Shown piece by piece: positions 7,526 through 20,042 of a stretch of DNA of 57,675 nucleotides. Location: the NCBI RefSeq assembly GCF_900215515.1, contig NZ_OBEI01000012.1:1-57675 (forward strand), in the 5' to 3' direction. A program made the translations under genes and the position numbers. Position 1 is the first letter of the stretch. The number at the start of each line of letters is the position of its first letter. The notes beneath the pieces were generated by a model. That model worked only from the letters and a program-made list of their open reading frames with translations, was not told where the DNA came from and did not search any database. This stretch comes from Persephonella hydrogeniphila. Its GTDB lineage: Bacteria > Aquificota > Aquificia > Aquificales > Hydrogenothermaceae.

Positions 7526-10500
7526 ATGAGGAATATAGAAAAATTGCCTTTCAATCCATTAAGAAAAAATTTATCAAGAAGAAAAGAAGTATTACAGCCT
7601 CCGGATTTACTCCACGTCCAAAAAAAATCATTTGAAGATTTTGTACAGTTTCATAAAAATCCTTATGAAAGAGAAGATAAAGGATTACACGGTATATTTA
7701 AAAATTCCTTTCCATTTGAAGATCCTAACGGGCAAATAACAATTAATTATATCGCATATGAAATAGGGGACTGGGAATGTGGAAAGTGTAGGAAATCTGT
7801 TAAGGATGATAACGAACATGTAGGAGGACCAGGAGTTCCATGTCCTTACTGTGGAGGCGTTCTTATATATAAAGAAAAAAATACAGTAGAGGAGTGTAAA
7901 TATAAGGGATTAACCTACAGTGCTCCTCTAAGAGTTCTTTTGGAGCTTGTTATAAATCAAGTAGATCCAGAAACAGGAGAGGTAGTTCCAAAAACAATAA
8001 AAAAACAGAAAGTGTACTTTGGAGATATACCCCTTCTGACAGAACACGCGTATTTTATTATAAATGGTTCTGAAAGGGTAATAGTCTCCCAGCTTATAAG
8101 ATCTTCTGGTATTTTCTTTGAAGCTAAAGAAGATAAAACTAAAGATATTCTCACAAGAATTATATATAAAGGATCTGTTATTCCTGAAAAAGGTTCCAGG
8201 TTAGAGTTTGAATATGCAACAAATGTTGAGATATTCCATGCAAAGATAGACAGAAGAAAGCTTCTTGGAACAACTATACTGAGAGCTTTTGGTCTGGATA
8301 CTGCTTACAAAATACTGAAAAAGTTTTACGGTAATGTCAAAAGGTTTGAGGTAAAGGAAGGGGAAATACTTGATGAAAAAGGGCTTTCTGTATCGGCAGA
8401 AGAGCTTGTCGAACAATTGAAAAATGACGAGATCTTCCTTACATACACAGCCGAGGAGAAAGACGAAAGAGGAAACCTTGTTACTATTAGGAAAGAAATA
8501 GCTGTTGAGCCTGAACATCTTGATAAATACCTGAATGATGACAGAATAAATATAGAGGAAATAGTAGCCATTTCACCTCTTGTTTTCAGGAAGTCTCCTT
8601 ATGGAAATATTCTTATAGAAACACTTAAGAAAGATCAGCCCCAGATAAATGCCAACTTCACGTTCCAGGATGCTGCAAGAGTCGATATATACAGGAAGAT
8701 GAGACCAACAGATACAGCAGTAATGGATCCTAAAGCATTCTTAAGGAGAGCCAATGAACTCTTTGATAATATATTCTTTGATTCTCAAAGGTACGATCTT
8801 TCTAAAGTAGGAAGAGTTAAACTCAATGCAAAAGTTCACCAGATTCCTGAAGTTATAAAACCTCTTGATCTTGATACGTTAATAGAAGATTATCCTCCAC
8901 TGGCTCTTGCAGAGGATCTGAAAATAGGAAAAGAAACAATACCTGCCGGAACAAAAATAGATCAATCTATTATTGAAAAACTAAAATCTAAGAAGTTTAA
9001 AGAGATAAAAGTTAAACCTTATCTTGATGAAGAAGCAAGATTTGTATTATTGCCTGATGTTGTTGCCATTGTTAAGTATCTCCTTGAATTGAGACTTGGT
9101 AAAAAAGAGCTTGATGATATCGCACATCTTGGAAATAGAAGAGTAAGACCTGCAGGAGAGCTTCTTGAAAATCAAACAAGACTTGGTCTTGTGAGAATGA
9201 ACAAAGCATTTCGGGATAGAGTTGCCACTGTAGACATAGAAGATCCAAATCTGAAAGTCGCAGATATGATCAACCCAAGATATGTTACCGGTTCCATACT
9301 TGAGTTCCTGAAAGGAGGACAGCTTTCACAATTTATGGATCAGGCAAATCCTCTTGCCGAGCTTACGCATAAAAGAAGATTATCTGCCCTTGGTCCAGGA
9401 GGTCTTACAAGGGACAGTGCAAAATTCGAGATAAGGGACGTTCATCCAACCCATTACGGAAGAGTATGTCCGATAGAAACTCCAGAAGGGCAGAATATAG
9501 GTCTTATTTCTTCAATGACAGTATATGCAACAATAAATGAGTTTGGATTTCTTGTTACTCCTTACAGAAAAGTGAAAAATGGTGTTGTTACAGATGAGAT
9601 AGAGTATCTTGCTGCCTACGATGAAGAAAAATACGTAATAGCTCAGGCAAACGCCCCTATTGATGAAAAAGGAAGATTTATTAATGAGAGAGTTCTTGCA
9701 AGGGCAAAAGGAGATATAAGACTTGTGTCTCCAGATGAAGTAGATTATATGGATGTATCTCCAAAGCAGGTTGTTTCTGTTTCTGCATCATTGATTCCAT
9801 TTTTAGAGCATGATGATGCTAACAGGGCTTTGATGGGTTCTAATATGCAGCGTCAGGCTGTTCCTCTCCTTAAGACAGAGTATCCACTTGTTGGTACAGG
9901 AATGGAGAAGATAATAGCTGAACATTCAGGAGCTGCCATAGTTGCGAAAAGAGGAGGAGTGGTAGAATCTGTTTCTGGAGATAGAATCGTTATAAAGGTA
10001 AACCCTGAAGAGATAAACACAGATGACCCACTTGATATAGGGCTTGATATATATGAACTGATGAAATTTAAAGGTTCAAATCAAGCCACATGTATGAACC
10101 AGAGACCTCTTGTAAGGAAGGGAGATACTGTAGTTGCAGGTTCTGTTATAGCTGATGGAACATCAACTTACAAAGGAGAACTCTCCCTTGGTAAAAACGT
10201 CCTTGTGGCATTTATGCCATGGAGGGGATATAACTTTGAGGACGCTATCGTCATATCAGAAAGACTTGTTAAAGACGATGTATTTACATCTATTCATATA
10301 GAAGAATTCACCTGCGAAGCAAGGGAAACAAAGCTCGGGCCTGAAGAAATAACAAGAAACATTGTAGGTGTAAATGAAAAAGCCCTTGCAAATCTCGATG
10401 AACATGGAATTGTACGTGTTGGAGCTTATGTGAAGCCTGGAGATATACTTGTTGGTAAGGTTACACCAAAAGGAGAAACCCAACCAACACCTGAAGAAAA

Positions 10501-12004
10501 GCTGCTTCTTGCTATATTTGGAGAAAAAGCAGCAGACGTAAAAGATTCCTCCCTGAGAGTACCAGCAGGGGTAGAAGGAATAGTTATTGACGTTCAGGTT
10601 TTTGCAAGGAAAAAACCAGGGAAGAAGGAAAATAGATATATACAACAGCTTATAGATGAAGAGATAGAAAAATTAGATAAAGAGTTAGAAGAGAAGAAGA
10701 AATTTATTACAGCAAGAAGAGATGAGCTGGTAAAGGAACTCATTATTGGTCAGAAAGTCCCAAGAGATATAAAAGTTGCAGGGAAGGTAATCCTGAAAAA
10801 AGGAGAAGAAATAACAGAAGAAACAGCTCCTAAAGTTCTTAGATTTATAGTAGTAAACCCATCAGGTTTCCTTTCTAATAAGGATGTTATAGAAAAAGTA
10901 GAAAGTATCGTAAATAAGGCTAAACTCCAGATTGAGCTGTGGGAAAACATATACGAAAAACAGAAACAGCAGGCACAAAAAGGAGCCGATCTGAAACCGG
11001 GAGTTAATGAACTTGTTAAGGTTTACATAGCTCAAAAACGTAAAATACAGGTCGGTGATAAGATGGCAGGAAGACACGGAAATAAAGGTGTTATATCGGT
11101 AGTCCTGCCAGAAGAAGATATGCCATTTATGGAAGATGGTACTCCTGTTGATATTGTTCTTAACCCCCTTGGTGTTCCATCCCGTATGAATGTGGGACAG
11201 ATACTTGAAACGCATCTTGGACTTGCTGCCAAGAAGTTAGGTGAGAAGTTAGGAGAAGAACTTAAAAAGATCTCTGGAAAAGAGGCCATTATTGAAAAGA
11301 TACTTGAGTATTACAAGATAGCAAACACAACAGGAGACAAAATAGTAGATAAATACAGAGAGGAAGATCTTAAAGAGTTGGAAAGATACCTGCATACCCT
11401 TGATGAAGAAACATTAAAAGCGGTTATAAAGGATCTTTCACAGATTGGAATCCCCGTAAGAACTCCTGTTTTCGAAGGTGCGACAGAAAGAGATATAAAA
11501 GAAATGCTGAAAAAGGCAGGATTCAAAGAAGATGGAAAAATGAAGTTGATTGACGGTAGAACTGGAGAACCTTTTGATTTAGAAGTGACAGCAGGTTATA
11601 TGTACATGCTTAAACTTATACACATGGTTGATGATAAAATACACGCAAGATCTACAGGTCCTTACTCTCTCATCACACAGCAGCCCCTTGGTGGTAGAGC
11701 CCAGTTCGGAGGTCAGAGATTTGGAGAGATGGAAGTGTGGGCACTGGAAGCTCATGGAGCTGCTTACTCACTTCAGGAAATGCTCACAGTTAAATCTGAC
11801 GATATAGAAGGTAGAAAAAGAGTTTATGAGTCTATAGTAAAAGGTAAGTACTACTATGACATTGGAGTTCCTGAGTCATTCAAAGTTCTTGTAAGAGAGT
11901 TAAAAGCTCTTGCTCTGGATGTTGAATGTAGACTTGAAGATGGTCAGCAACAGGCATGTGATACTGTTGATATAGTTTCAAAAAGTAAGAAAAAAGAACT
12001 TTAA
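7526..12004 (+). CDS. rpoB: DNA-directed RNA polymerase subunit beta
   Basis: This 1492-residue beta subunit is longer than the 1342 of E. coli. The rifampicin region has SQFMDQANP and [13 protein letters not shown] with the usual sensitive residues (D, H, S), and [14 protein letters not shown] follows. Two insertions stand out. One at about residues 84-118 carries C85, C88, C106 and C109, a zinc-ribbon pattern absent from E. coli beta. A long charged segment precedes [18 protein letters not shown], at the place of the large lineage-specific insert of proteobacterial beta. The C-terminal end contains [19 protein letters not shown]. It has its own GGTGG-type ribosome binding site. Confidence 0.99.
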   Translation: MRNIEKLPFNPLRKNLSRRKEVLQPPDLLHVQKKSFEDFVQFHKNPYEREDKGLHGIFKNSFPFEDPNGQITINYIAYEIGDWECGKCRKSVKDDNEHVGGPGVPCPYCGGVLIYKEKNTVEECKYKGLTYSAPLRVLLELVINQVDPETGEVVPKTIKKQKVYFGDIPLLTEHAYFIINGSERVIVSQLIRSSGIFFEAKEDKTKDILTRIIYKGSVIPEKGSRLEFEYATNVEIFHAKIDRRKLLGTTILRAFGLDTAYKILKKFYGNVKRFEVKEGEILDEKGLSVSAEELVEQLKNDEIFLTYTAEEKDERGNLVTIRKEIAVEPEHLDKYLNDDRINIEEIVAISPLVFRKSPYGNILIETLKKDQPQINANFTFQDAARVDIYRKMRPTDTAVMDPKAFLRRANELFDNIFFDSQRYDLSKVGRVKLNAKVHQIPEVIKPLDLDTLIEDYPPLALAEDLKIGKETIPAGTKIDQSIIEKLKSKKFKEIKVKPYLDEEARFVLLPDVVAIVKYLLELRLGKKELDDIAHLGNRRVRPAGELLENQTRLGLVRMNKAFRDRVATVDIEDPNLKVADMINPRYVTGSILEFLKGGQLSQFMDQANPLAELTHKRRLSALGPGGLTRDSAKFEIRDVHPTHYGRVCPIETPEGQNIGLISSMTVYATINEFGFLVTPYRKVKNGVVTDEIEYLAAYDEEKYVIAQANAPIDEKGRFINERVLARAKGDIRLVSPDEVDYMDVSPKQVVSVSASLIPFLEHDDANRALMGSNMQRQAVPLLKTEYPLVGTGMEKIIAEHSGAAIVAKRGGVVESVSGDRIVIKVNPEEINTDDPLDIGLDIYELMKFKGSNQATCMNQRPLVRKGDTVVAGSVIADGTSTYKGELSLGKNVLVAFMPWRGYNFEDAIVISERLVKDDVFTSIHIEEFTCEARETKLGPEEITRNIVGVNEKALANLDEHGIVRVGAYVKPGDILVGKVTPKGETQPTPEEKLLLAIFGEKAADVKDSSLRVPAGVEGIVIDVQVFARKKPGKKENRYIQQLIDEEIEKLDKELEEKKKFITARRDELVKELIIGQKVPRDIKVAGKVILKKGEEITEETAPKVLRFIVVNPSGFLSNKDVIEKVESIVNKAKLQIELWENIYEKQKQQAQKGADLKPGVNELVKVYIAQKRKIQVGDKMAGRHGNKGVISVVLPEEDMPFMEDGTPVDIVLNPLGVPSRMNVGQILETHLGLAAKKLGEKLGEELKKISGKEAIIEKILEYYKIANTTGDKIVDKYREEDLKELERYLHTLDEETLKAVIKDLSQIGIPVRTPVFEGATERDIKEMLKKAGFKEDGKMKLIDGRTGEPFDLEVTAGYMYMLKLIHMVDDKIHARSTGPYSLITQQPLGGRAQFGGQRFGEMEVWALEAHGAAYSLQEMLTVKSDDIEGRKRVYESIVKGKYYYDIGVPESFKVLVRELKALALDVECRLEDGQQQACDTVDIVSKSKKKEL

Positions 12005-12007
12005 TCT

Positions 12008-12027
12008 GGGGCTTAAGCCCCTTTTCT
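12008..12027 (+). terminator. Weak hairpin between rpoB and rpoC
   Basis: The palindrome GGGGCTTAAGCCCC (12008-12021) folds to a 5-bp stem with a TTAA loop, followed by TTTTCTT. It is short and probably slows or trims rather than stops transcription, since rpoC must be read through. Confidence 0.45.
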
Positions 12028-12053
12028 TAAACTCTTAAAGGAGGTTTACAACC

Positions 12054-15000
12054 TTGATAGAAGAAAATAAAGCAAAAGGCTTAATGCCATTTGAAAGTAT
12101 AAGACTTTCTCTTGCTTCTCCAGAAAGGATTAGAGAGTGGTCTCACGGAGAAGTTAAGAAACCAGAAACGCTTAATTACAGAACTTTAAAACCGGAAAAA
12201 GATGGTCTTTTCTGTGCAAAAATATTCGGTCCAGTCAAAGATTATGAATGTCTTTGTGGAAAATACAAGAAGAAAAAATACGAAGGAACAATATGTGATA
12301 GATGCGGAGTAGAGGTAACCAGATCTGATGTTAGAAGAGAAAGATTTGGTCATATAGAGCTTGCTTCTCCAGTAGCGCATATCTGGTATTTAAAATCAAC
12401 ACCTTCCAAGATAGGGAATCTATTAGGTCTCACCTCAAGGGATATAGAAAGGGTTATATACTTTGAGTCTTATCTCATTGTTGAGCATCCAGAAGAGGAA
12501 GAAGAAGAAGCCTTTGAAAATGATCCAAATACAATTCCTCTTATGGATGGGGCACTAACAAAGTATGTGAAGCTGTATGTAAAATCTGAGGAGGAGTTCA
12601 GAGAAGCCTACGAATATGAGCATTCAGAAAAATATGAATACGGAATGGGAGCTGAAAAAGTCAAAGATATCCTTTCGAGATTAGACCTTGAGGCTTATGC
12701 AAATAAACTGAGAAAAGAGATGAAATCCTATGCTATAGGATTTGATGAACTTGGACCTGAGTTCAAACAATCTCAAGAAAGGCTTTATAAAAAGGTAATA
12801 ACAGAGATAGCAAGAAGATTTTCAGAGGTGGGACTTAAGTTTGGAGAGACAATCCCTACAGATAAAGAGATAGATGCAGTACTAACAAAAGAGTATTATT
12901 TGATAATAGATCCTAAAGATACACCTTTGTTGAAGGGTCAGATAGTACACGAGGAAGAACTTAAAGATCTCATTGCCCAGTACGGAGAAGATGGATTTGT
13001 TTATGATAAAGGTCCTTCAGCATTAGAAAAACTCTACAAAGATTACAGAGAAGAACATCCGGATATTCCTATTTTTGAGGTTATAAAGGATAGTGTAAGA
13101 CAGACCATACTAAAGGAAGTTGCAGAACAAAAACTAAAAAAATTGGTAAGAAGACTCAGACTTATAGAAGGATTCATAAAGTCAGGGAACAGACCTGAAT
13201 GGATGATACTTGATGTTATTCCAGTAATACCACCTGATTTGAGACCTCTTATACCGCTTGACGGAGGAAGATTTGCAACATCAGATCTTAATGATCTTTA
13301 CAGAAGAGTAATAAATAGAAATAACAGATTAAAAAGGCTTATAGAGCTTGATGCACCGGAGATAATAATAAGAAACGAAAAAAGGATGCTTCAGGAAGCT
13401 GTAGATGCACTTATAGACAACGGTAGAAGGGGAAGGATAGTTACCCAGAACAACAGACCTTTAAAATCCCTTTCAGACTCATTAAGAGGAAAACAGGGAA
13501 GATTTAGACAGAATCTGCTTGGTAAGAGGGTAGACTATTCAGGAAGATCAGTTATCGTTGTTGGACCAGAATTAGAGATGCATCAGTGCGGACTTCCTAA
13601 AATAATGGCTCTTGAGCTGTTTAAGCCGTTTATATACAGAAGATTAGAAGAAAAAGGGTATGCAACATCCATAAAAAATGCCAAAAGGATGGTTCAGGAA
13701 AAAGCCCCTGAAGTATGGGAATGTCTTGAAGAAGTTGTAAAACAGCACCCAGTTCTTTTAAACAGGGCTCCAACACTTCATAGGATGTCTGTTCAGGCAT
13801 TTGAACCGGTGCTTGTTGAGGGAAAAGCCATAAAACTCCATCCACTTGTATGTCCTCCGTTTAATGCAGACTTTGATGGAGACCAGATGGCTGTTCACGT
13901 TCCTCTTTCTGTAGAGGCTCAGATAGAATCTTATGTTCTTATGCTTTCTACCCAGAACATTCTTTCACCTGCCCATGGAAAACCAATAACAATGCCTTCA
14001 CAGGATATAATTCTTGGTGCTTACTATATGACACAGGTAGTAGAAGGAAGTAAAGGAGAAGGTAAGCTTTTTGCAAATGAAGATGAAGCGATACTTGCCT
14101 ATGATCTTGGTAAGGTAGACCTTCTTGCAAAAATAAAGGTAAGGAAAGACGGTGAAATTGTAGAAACTACAGTTGGAAGATTAATATTTAATAAAGTTCT
14201 CCCTGAAGGCTTCAGATTTGTTAATGAACCTCTGGACAAAAAGAAAATATCAAAACTTATATCTGAGATATATGAGCAGTTTGGAAACGAGATCACAGCA
14301 CAAACACTTGATAAACTAAAAGAGTTAGGATTTGAATACGCTGCAAAAGCTGGAGTTTCTATATCTGCAGATGATCTTGTGGTACCAAAAAACAAATGGG
14401 AGATCATAAGAAAAGCAGAAGAAGAAGCAGAGAAAGTATGGAAACAGTATGTTGATGGAATTATTACAAAAGGGGAGAGACACAATAAGATTATCGATAT
14501 ATGGTCACAAACTACAAATGAAGTAACAAGACTTCTGTTTGAAGAACTTGAAAAAACAGAAAGGATAGAAAACGGTAAAAAATATCCGGGAATATTCAAT
14601 CCTATCTATATGATGGCATTATCCGGTGCAAGGGGTAACAGAGATCAGATAAGGCAGCTTGCTGGAATGCGTGGTCTGATGGCAAAACACTCAGGAGAAT
14701 TCATAGAAACACCAATCAGATCTAACTTTAAAGAAGGGCTTACAATTGTTGAGTACTTCATATCAACATACGGAACGAGAAAAGGTCTTGCAGATACAGC
14801 CCTAAAAACAGCTGTAGCAGGATACCTTACAAGAAGACTTGTTGATGTTGCACAGGATGTAATCATAACAAACGATGACTGTGGAACACTTAACGGCCTT
14901 GATGTCTCTGCAATTATTGAAGGAGGAGAGATTGTTGTACCCCTTAAAGATAGGATTGTTGGAAGATACGCAGCAGAAGATATATATGACCCATATACAG

Positions 15001-16814
15001 AGGAACTCATTGTTGCAGCGGGAGAAGAAATAGACGAAGATAAGGCTCAGGCTATAGAAAACGCAGGTATAGAAGAAGTAAAAATAAGATCCGTACTGAC
15101 CTGTGAGCAGAAAAGAGGAGTCTGTGCAAAATGTTACGGAAGAGATCTTTCACAGAAAAAACTTGTTGATATTGGAGAAGCTGTAGGTATTATTGCAGCA
15201 CAGTCTATTGGAGAACCGGGAACACAGCTTACTATGAGAACATTCCATATTGGTGGTGCTGCAACAGCAAAAGCAGTTCAAACAAAACATGTGGCTTCTG
15301 TGGAAGGAACAGTCAAGTTGCTTAATGTCAAGACAGTTACTGACAAAGAAGGAAAAGTTCTTGTTATTAATAGAGATGGAGCGATAAAGATACTTGATGA
15401 AGAAGGAAAGATCAAAGAGAGATTCCCAGTTCCTTATGGAGGTATACTGAAGGTAAAAGATGGCCAAAAAGTAAAACCAGGAGATGTTCTTGTTGAGTGG
15501 GATCCGTTCTCAATTCCAATTATTGCTGAGAAATCAGGAACACTGGAACTGAGAGATGTTATCTTGGATGTTACCCTAAGAGAGGAAAGGGATAATATCA
15601 CAGGAAAAACAATTATGGATATCTCATTTATGAGGCCTAAAGATGCAGTTCTCCATACTCCAAGAATGGTAGTGAAAGGAGAAGATGGAAAAGAGTATTC
15701 GTATGATTTACCGGTAAATACAATTATTATGCTTTCCAGAAATGATCTTGAGACAAAATGGGATAGATGTCTTGCATGTTCTGAAGCTGAAGAGGCAGAT
15801 GTTTATCATAACTATCTTCAGGTAAAACCGGGATACAAAGTTCAGGCTGGAGATATAATAGCCAAGATACCAAGAGAAACAGCAAAGGTTAGAGATATTG
15901 TTGGAGGTCTGCCAAGGGTTGAAGAACTACTTGAGGCAAGGGAACCTAAAAATAAAGCTATTGTTTCAGAAATAGATGGTATAGTAAGAATTTACGAAGA
16001 TGCAGAAGATATTATCGTTTACAACCCTATAACAGGTCAGTCTGCAACTTACGATGTTCCTAAAGATGCTCTTGTTCTTGTTAAAAACGGTCAGCATGTA
16101 AACGAAGGACAAATGCTTACAGATGATGGCTCTGTAAAGGCAGAGTTCGAAGGAATTGTGAGACTTAAATCTAAGGGTGTCAAGGTAATAGTGTTCAATA
16201 AAGATACAGGTCTGCAGAGAGAGTACTCCATTGCAAAAGGTAAGTTTATTATTGTAAAAGACGGTGAAACTGTTAAGGCTGGAGATCCTTTAACAGATGG
16301 AACACCAAATCCTCATGACATCCTTAGAATTATGGGACCTGAAGAACTGGCAAAATTCCTTGTTAAAGAAGTACAGATGGTATACAGAATGCAGGGAGTT
16401 GAGATAAATGACAAGCATTTTGAGGTGATAATAAGACAGATACTCAGAAAGGTTAAGATTGTTGATCCGGGAGATTCAAGATTCCTTCTAAATGAGATTG
16501 TAGACAAGGTAGATCTTGATGAAGAGATACAGAGGATAATAGAAGAGGGTGGAAAACCACCTAAAGCAGAACCAGTTTTAGTAGGTATTACCAAAGCTTC
16601 TCTATCTACAAGAAGCTGGATATCTGCAGCATCATTCCAGGAAACAACAAGGGTTCTCGCAGATGCAGCAGTAGAAGGAAAAGAAGATAAACTTGAAGGA
16701 TTGAAGGAGAACGTAATTATCGGAAATATCGTTCCGGCAGGAACAGGTATCAGACAGTACGCAGAGATAGAAGCTATTATTCCAAGGGAAGAGATAGAAA
16801 AGCTTTCTGAATAA
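12054..16814 (+). CDS. rpoC: DNA-directed RNA polymerase subunit beta prime
   Basis: This 1586-residue subunit has the N-terminal zinc site C66/C68/C81/C84, the catalytic NADFDGD motif (604-610) holding the active-site magnesium, the bridge helix and trigger loop region with [15 protein letters not shown], and the second zinc site ending [11 protein letters not shown]. The segment after the trigger helix is long, with lipoyl-like repeats and an extra CLAC, as expected of an SI3-type insert. The start is TTG at 12054, nine bases after a perfect AAAGGAGG; no nearer ATG fits. Confidence 0.99.
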   Translation: MIEENKAKGLMPFESIRLSLASPERIREWSHGEVKKPETLNYRTLKPEKDGLFCAKIFGPVKDYECLCGKYKKKKYEGTICDRCGVEVTRSDVRRERFGHIELASPVAHIWYLKSTPSKIGNLLGLTSRDIERVIYFESYLIVEHPEEEEEEAFENDPNTIPLMDGALTKYVKLYVKSEEEFREAYEYEHSEKYEYGMGAEKVKDILSRLDLEAYANKLRKEMKSYAIGFDELGPEFKQSQERLYKKVITEIARRFSEVGLKFGETIPTDKEIDAVLTKEYYLIIDPKDTPLLKGQIVHEEELKDLIAQYGEDGFVYDKGPSALEKLYKDYREEHPDIPIFEVIKDSVRQTILKEVAEQKLKKLVRRLRLIEGFIKSGNRPEWMILDVIPVIPPDLRPLIPLDGGRFATSDLNDLYRRVINRNNRLKRLIELDAPEIIIRNEKRMLQEAVDALIDNGRRGRIVTQNNRPLKSLSDSLRGKQGRFRQNLLGKRVDYSGRSVIVVGPELEMHQCGLPKIMALELFKPFIYRRLEEKGYATSIKNAKRMVQEKAPEVWECLEEVVKQHPVLLNRAPTLHRMSVQAFEPVLVEGKAIKLHPLVCPPFNADFDGDQMAVHVPLSVEAQIESYVLMLSTQNILSPAHGKPITMPSQDIILGAYYMTQVVEGSKGEGKLFANEDEAILAYDLGKVDLLAKIKVRKDGEIVETTVGRLIFNKVLPEGFRFVNEPLDKKKISKLISEIYEQFGNEITAQTLDKLKELGFEYAAKAGVSISADDLVVPKNKWEIIRKAEEEAEKVWKQYVDGIITKGERHNKIIDIWSQTTNEVTRLLFEELEKTERIENGKKYPGIFNPIYMMALSGARGNRDQIRQLAGMRGLMAKHSGEFIETPIRSNFKEGLTIVEYFISTYGTRKGLADTALKTAVAGYLTRRLVDVAQDVIITNDDCGTLNGLDVSAIIEGGEIVVPLKDRIVGRYAAEDIYDPYTEELIVAAGEEIDEDKAQAIENAGIEEVKIRSVLTCEQKRGVCAKCYGRDLSQKKLVDIGEAVGIIAAQSIGEPGTQLTMRTFHIGGAATAKAVQTKHVASVEGTVKLLNVKTVTDKEGKVLVINRDGAIKILDEEGKIKERFPVPYGGILKVKDGQKVKPGDVLVEWDPFSIPIIAEKSGTLELRDVILDVTLREERDNITGKTIMDISFMRPKDAVLHTPRMVVKGEDGKEYSYDLPVNTIIMLSRNDLETKWDRCLACSEAEEADVYHNYLQVKPGYKVQAGDIIAKIPRETAKVRDIVGGLPRVEELLEAREPKNKAIVSEIDGIVRIYEDAEDIIVYNPITGQSATYDVPKDALVLVKNGQHVNEGQMLTDDGSVKAEFEGIVRLKSKGVKVIVFNKDTGLQREYSIAKGKFIIVKDGETVKAGDPLTDGTPNPHDILRIMGPEELAKFLVKEVQMVYRMQGVEINDKHFEVIIRQILRKVKIVDPGDSRFLLNEIVDKVDLDEEIQRIIEEGGKPPKAEPVLVGITKASLSTRSWISAASFQETTRVLADAAVEGKEDKLEGLKENVIIGNIVPAGTGIRQYAEIEAIIPREEIEKLSE

Positions 16815-16818
16815 ATAG

Positions 16819-16850
16819 GGAGAGGGGAGTCTCTCTCCTTTATTTTTTAA
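16819..16850 (+). terminator. Rho-independent terminator after rpoC
   Basis: GGAGAG (16819-16824) pairs with CTCTCC (16833-16838), and a T-rich tract TTTATTTTTT follows. It ends the rplL/rpoBC transcript before the rpsL promoter. Confidence 0.75.
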
Positions 16851-16910
16851 TATTGAAAATCTGGTTTAGTGGTATAATTTTAATCTTCTCTTCTGAATAT
16901 ATATAAGAAT

Positions 16911-16939
16911 TTGACTTAAATCCCAGATTTTATTATAAT
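16911..16939 (+). promoter_or_regulatory. Promoter of the rpsL (str) operon
   Basis: TTGACT (16911-16916) and TATAAT (16934-16939) are 17 bases apart, giving a start near 16946 and a 30-base leader. The promoter follows the rpoC terminator and could drive the whole str-S10-spc-alpha block. Confidence 0.75.
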
Positions 16940-16975
16940 TTTAGCTTGTCTTTATATTTTAAAGGAGGTATTAAT

Positions 16976-17350
16976 GTGCCAACAATAAACCAGCTTGTAA
17001 GGAAAGGCAGACAGAAAGTAAAGAAAAAGTCAAAAGCTCCTGCACTTGAGGGAAATCCTCAAAAAAGGGGAGTTTGTGTAAGGGTTTATACCACAACACC
17101 TAAGAAGCCTAACTCTGCTCTTAGAAAAGTTGCAAGGGTAAGACTCTCAAATGGCTACGAAGTTACCTGCTATATTCCGGGAATAGGGCATAACCTTCAG
17201 GAGCACTCTATAGTTCTCGTTAGAGGAGGAAGGGTTAAGGACTTACCGGGAGTTAGGTACAAAATAATCAGAGGTGCCCTTGATGCAGCTGGAGTTAAAG
17301 ACAGAAGACAATCCCGTTCAAAATATGGAACTAAAAGACCAAAAGAATAA
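16976..17350 (+). CDS. rpsL: 30S ribosomal protein S12
   Basis: This 124-residue decoding-centre protein contains [13 protein letters not shown] and [12 protein letters not shown], with Lys at both positions linked to streptomycin response. The longer in-frame reading from 16946 would start at the predicted transcription start. The GTG at 16976 is seven bases after GGAGG and gives the standard [11 protein letters not shown]-terminus. rpsG follows after 19 bases. Confidence 0.97.
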   Translation: MPTINQLVRKGRQKVKKKSKAPALEGNPQKRGVCVRVYTTTPKKPNSALRKVARVRLSNGYEVTCYIPGIGHNLQEHSIVLVRGGRVKDLPGVRYKIIRGALDAAGVKDRRQSRSKYGTKRPKE

Positions 17351-17369
17351 TTAATAAGAGGTAAGAAAG

Positions 17370-17849
17370 ATGCCAAGGAAAGGACCTGTAAAACCCAGAG
17401 AGATTATGCCAGACCCGATATACAAGGATGTTCTGGTTCATAAGCTTATAAATAAAGTAATGAAAGATGGTAAAAAGTCAGTTGCTGAAAAAATAGTTTA
17501 CACTGCAATGAAAATTCTCGAAGAAAAAACAGGAGAAGACGCTTTAACAGCGTTGCACAAGGCTATAGAAAATATAAAGCCCGTCCTTGAGGTAAGACCA
17601 AGAAGGGTAGGTGGTTCTACATATCAGGTTCCTATGGAAGTTCCACCAAGAAGACAGATCTCTCTTGCCCTTAGATGGCTTGTTGAGGCTGCAAGAAACA
17701 GAAGTGGAAAAGGGAATTACACAATGATTGAAAAACTTTCAAACGAACTTTTTGATGCCTACAATAATAGAGGTGCAGCAGTTAAGAAAAAAGAAGATAC
17801 ACACAGAATGGCTGAAGCCAATAAAGCTTTTGCCCATTACAGATGGTAA
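17370..17849 (+). CDS. rpsG: 30S ribosomal protein S7
   Basis: This 159-residue protein has the S7 fold with [14 protein letters not shown] (about 75-88) and the C-terminal [22 protein letters not shown]7 nucleates assembly of the 30S head. It follows rpsL closely; a 74-base AT-rich gap with short repeats separates it from fusA. Confidence 0.98.
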   Translation: MPRKGPVKPREIMPDPIYKDVLVHKLINKVMKDGKKSVAEKIVYTAMKILEEKTGEDALTALHKAIENIKPVLEVRPRRVGGSTYQVPMEVPPRRQISLALRWLVEAARNRSGKGNYTMIEKLSNELFDAYNNRGAAVKKKEDTHRMAEANKAFAHYRW

Positions 17850-17855
17850 TAAATC

Positions 17856-17890
17856 AAAATTTAAAAACTTAAAAATTAAAAATTTAAAAC
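17856..17890 (+). repeat. AT-rich repeats between rpsG and fusA
   Basis: Two near-identical segments of the form AAAATTTAAAA-C lie at 17856-17868 and 17878-17890, separated by AAAAATTAA-like sequence. They may be chance in AT-rich DNA or may hold a spacer element upstream of fusA. Confidence 0.4.
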
Positions 17891-17923
17891 ACTTAATCAA
17901 AAGAATTTGGAGGAAAAAAGAGA

Positions 17924-20008
17924 ATGGCAAGGCAAGTGCCTATTGAAAAATTAAGAAACATAGGGATAGTTGCCCACATTGATGCAGGAAAGACGACAAC
18001 AACAGAGAGAATACTGTTTTATACAGGAAAAACATACAAGATAGGTGAAGTGCACGAAGGTGCAGCCACTATGGACTGGATGGAACAGGAAAAAGAGAGA
18101 GGTATTACAATAACCTCTGCTACGACAGCTGCTTATTGGAAAGGACATCAGCTTAATATTATTGATACACCGGGACACGTTGATTTTGGAGTTGAAGTTG
18201 TTCGTTCTATGAAGGCCTTAGATGGAATAGTATTCGTATTTTCTTCTGTTGAAGCTGTTCAACCGCAGTCAGAGGCAAACTGGAGATGGGCGGATAAATT
18301 TGGAGTTCCAAGAATAGCATTTGTTAACAAAATGGATAGAGTTGGTGCAGATTTCTTCAAAGTGTATGAAGACATTATAGAAAAATTAGGTGCAAGACCT
18401 GTTCCTATACAGGTTCCTATAGGAAAAGAGGACAGTTTTGAAGGTGTTGTAGACCTTTTTGAGATGAAAGCATATATATGGAGAGGCGACGAGTTAGGGG
18501 CTAAATACGACGTTACAGAAGACATTCCGGCAGATGTAAAGCCTGTGGCTGAAGAATGGCGTGAAAAGATGATCGAAGCTATAGTTGAAACAGATGAAGA
18601 GCTGATGGAAAAATACCTTGAAGGAGAAGAGTTATCAGTTGACGAACTGAAAAAAGCTCTCAGAAAAGCTACTATAAGCAGAGAACTTGTTCCAATGCTC
18701 TGTGGTTCAGCATTTAAAAATAAAGGAGTACAGCCACTCCTTGATGCTGTTATAGATTTTCTTCCTTCACCTGTAGATATGCCACCTGTTAAAGGTGTTA
18801 ATCCAAACACAGGAGACGAAGAAGAAAGATATCCTTCTGATGAAGAGCCGTTCTGTGCCCTTGCATTTAAAGTGATGGCAGATCCTTATGCAGGACAGTT
18901 AACATACTTCAGAGTCTATTCAGGAGTGGTAAAAGCTGGAGATACTGTCCTGATTGCCAACAAAAACAAGAAAGTAAGGGTTGGTAGAATTCTGAGAATG
19001 CATGCCAACCAGAGAGAAGAAATAACAGAAGTTTATGCAGGGGATATAGCTGCTGCTGTTGGTCTTGATACTGTAACAGGAGACACACTTTCTGATGTAA
19101 ATCATCCGATAGTCCTTGAATCTATGGAATTCCCAGAACCTGTTATCGCAATGGCTATAGAACCTAAAACAAAATCAGATCAGGAAAAGCTTTCTCAGGT
19201 TTTAAATAAATTTATGAAAGAAGACCCTACATTTAAAGTTACTGTAGATCCAGAAACAAATCAGACATTAATTCACGGTATGGGGGAGCTTCACCTTGAG
19301 ATTATGGTTGACAGGATGAAAAGAGAGTACGGTATAGAGGTAAATGTAGGTAAACCTCAGGTTGCGTATAAAGAAACTATAAAATCAAAAGCTGTTGGAG
19401 AAGGTAAGTTCATCAGGCAGTCTGGTGGTAGAGGTCAGTACGGTCACGCTATTATCGAGATAGAGCCTCTCGAAGGAAAAGAGTATGAGTTTGTAGATAA
19501 AATTGTTGGAGGAGTAATCCCTAAAGAGTACATTCCTGCAGTTGATGCCGGTATACAGGAAGCTATGCAGAACGGTATAGTAGCTGGATATCCTGTAATC
19601 GGAGTAAAGGCTACACTGTTTGACGGATCATTCCACGAGGTAGACTCTTCGGAAATCGCATTTAAGATAGCCGGTTCTATGGCATTCAGGGAAGCAGCTA
19701 AAAAAGCAAATCCAGTTCTTTTAGAACCTATAATGTTTGTTGAGGTCGATACTCCTGAGGAATATATGGGAGATGTTATGGGAGACCTCTCAAAAAGAAG
19801 AGGTAGGATCTTAGGTTCTGAGAAAAAAGGAACAACTATAACAATTAGAGCAGAAGTTCCACTTGCAGAAATGTTTGGTTATGCAACAGATCTCAGATCT
19901 TTAACTCAAGGTAGAGCAACATTCTCTATGGTATTTGAGAAATACGAAGAAGTTCCAAAGAATATCGCCGATGAAATAGCAGGCGAAAGAGCAAAAGCTA
20001 CAAGCTAA
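17924..20008 (+). CDS. fusA: Elongation factor G
   Basis: This 694-residue translocase GTPase has AHIDAGKT (17-24), the DTPGHVDF switch II motif and NKMD. Domains II to V follow, including GRGQYGHA in domain IV and the C-terminal [15 protein letters not shown]. It moves tRNA and mRNA after peptide transfer. It has a GGAGG site and stands 34 bases before the second tuf, the usual str order rpsL-rpsG-fusA-tuf. Confidence 0.99.
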   Translation: MARQVPIEKLRNIGIVAHIDAGKTTTTERILFYTGKTYKIGEVHEGAATMDWMEQEKERGITITSATTAAYWKGHQLNIIDTPGHVDFGVEVVRSMKALDGIVFVFSSVEAVQPQSEANWRWADKFGVPRIAFVNKMDRVGADFFKVYEDIIEKLGARPVPIQVPIGKEDSFEGVVDLFEMKAYIWRGDELGAKYDVTEDIPADVKPVAEEWREKMIEAIVETDEELMEKYLEGEELSVDELKKALRKATISRELVPMLCGSAFKNKGVQPLLDAVIDFLPSPVDMPPVKGVNPNTGDEEERYPSDEEPFCALAFKVMADPYAGQLTYFRVYSGVVKAGDTVLIANKNKKVRVGRILRMHANQREEITEVYAGDIAAAVGLDTVTGDTLSDVNHPIVLESMEFPEPVIAMAIEPKTKSDQEKLSQVLNKFMKEDPTFKVTVDPETNQTLIHGMGELHLEIMVDRMKREYGIEVNVGKPQVAYKETIKSKAVGEGKFIRQSGGRGQYGHAIIEIEPLEGKEYEFVDKIVGGVIPKEYIPAVDAGIQEAMQNGIVAGYPVIGVKATLFDGSFHEVDSSEIAFKIAGSMAFREAAKKANPVLLEPIMFVEVDTPEEYMGDVMGDLSKRRGRILGSEKKGTTITIRAEVPLAEMFGYATDLRSLTQGRATFSMVFEKYEEVPKNIADEIAGERAKATS

Positions 20009-20042
20009 TAAATTTTAGAAAAATAAGGAGGTAATAAAAAGA

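Noticed and set aside
16853-16878. TTGAAA and TATAAT upstream of rpsL as a promoter
   Set aside because: The spacing is only 14 bases; the pair at 16911-16939 has 17 and is placed better.
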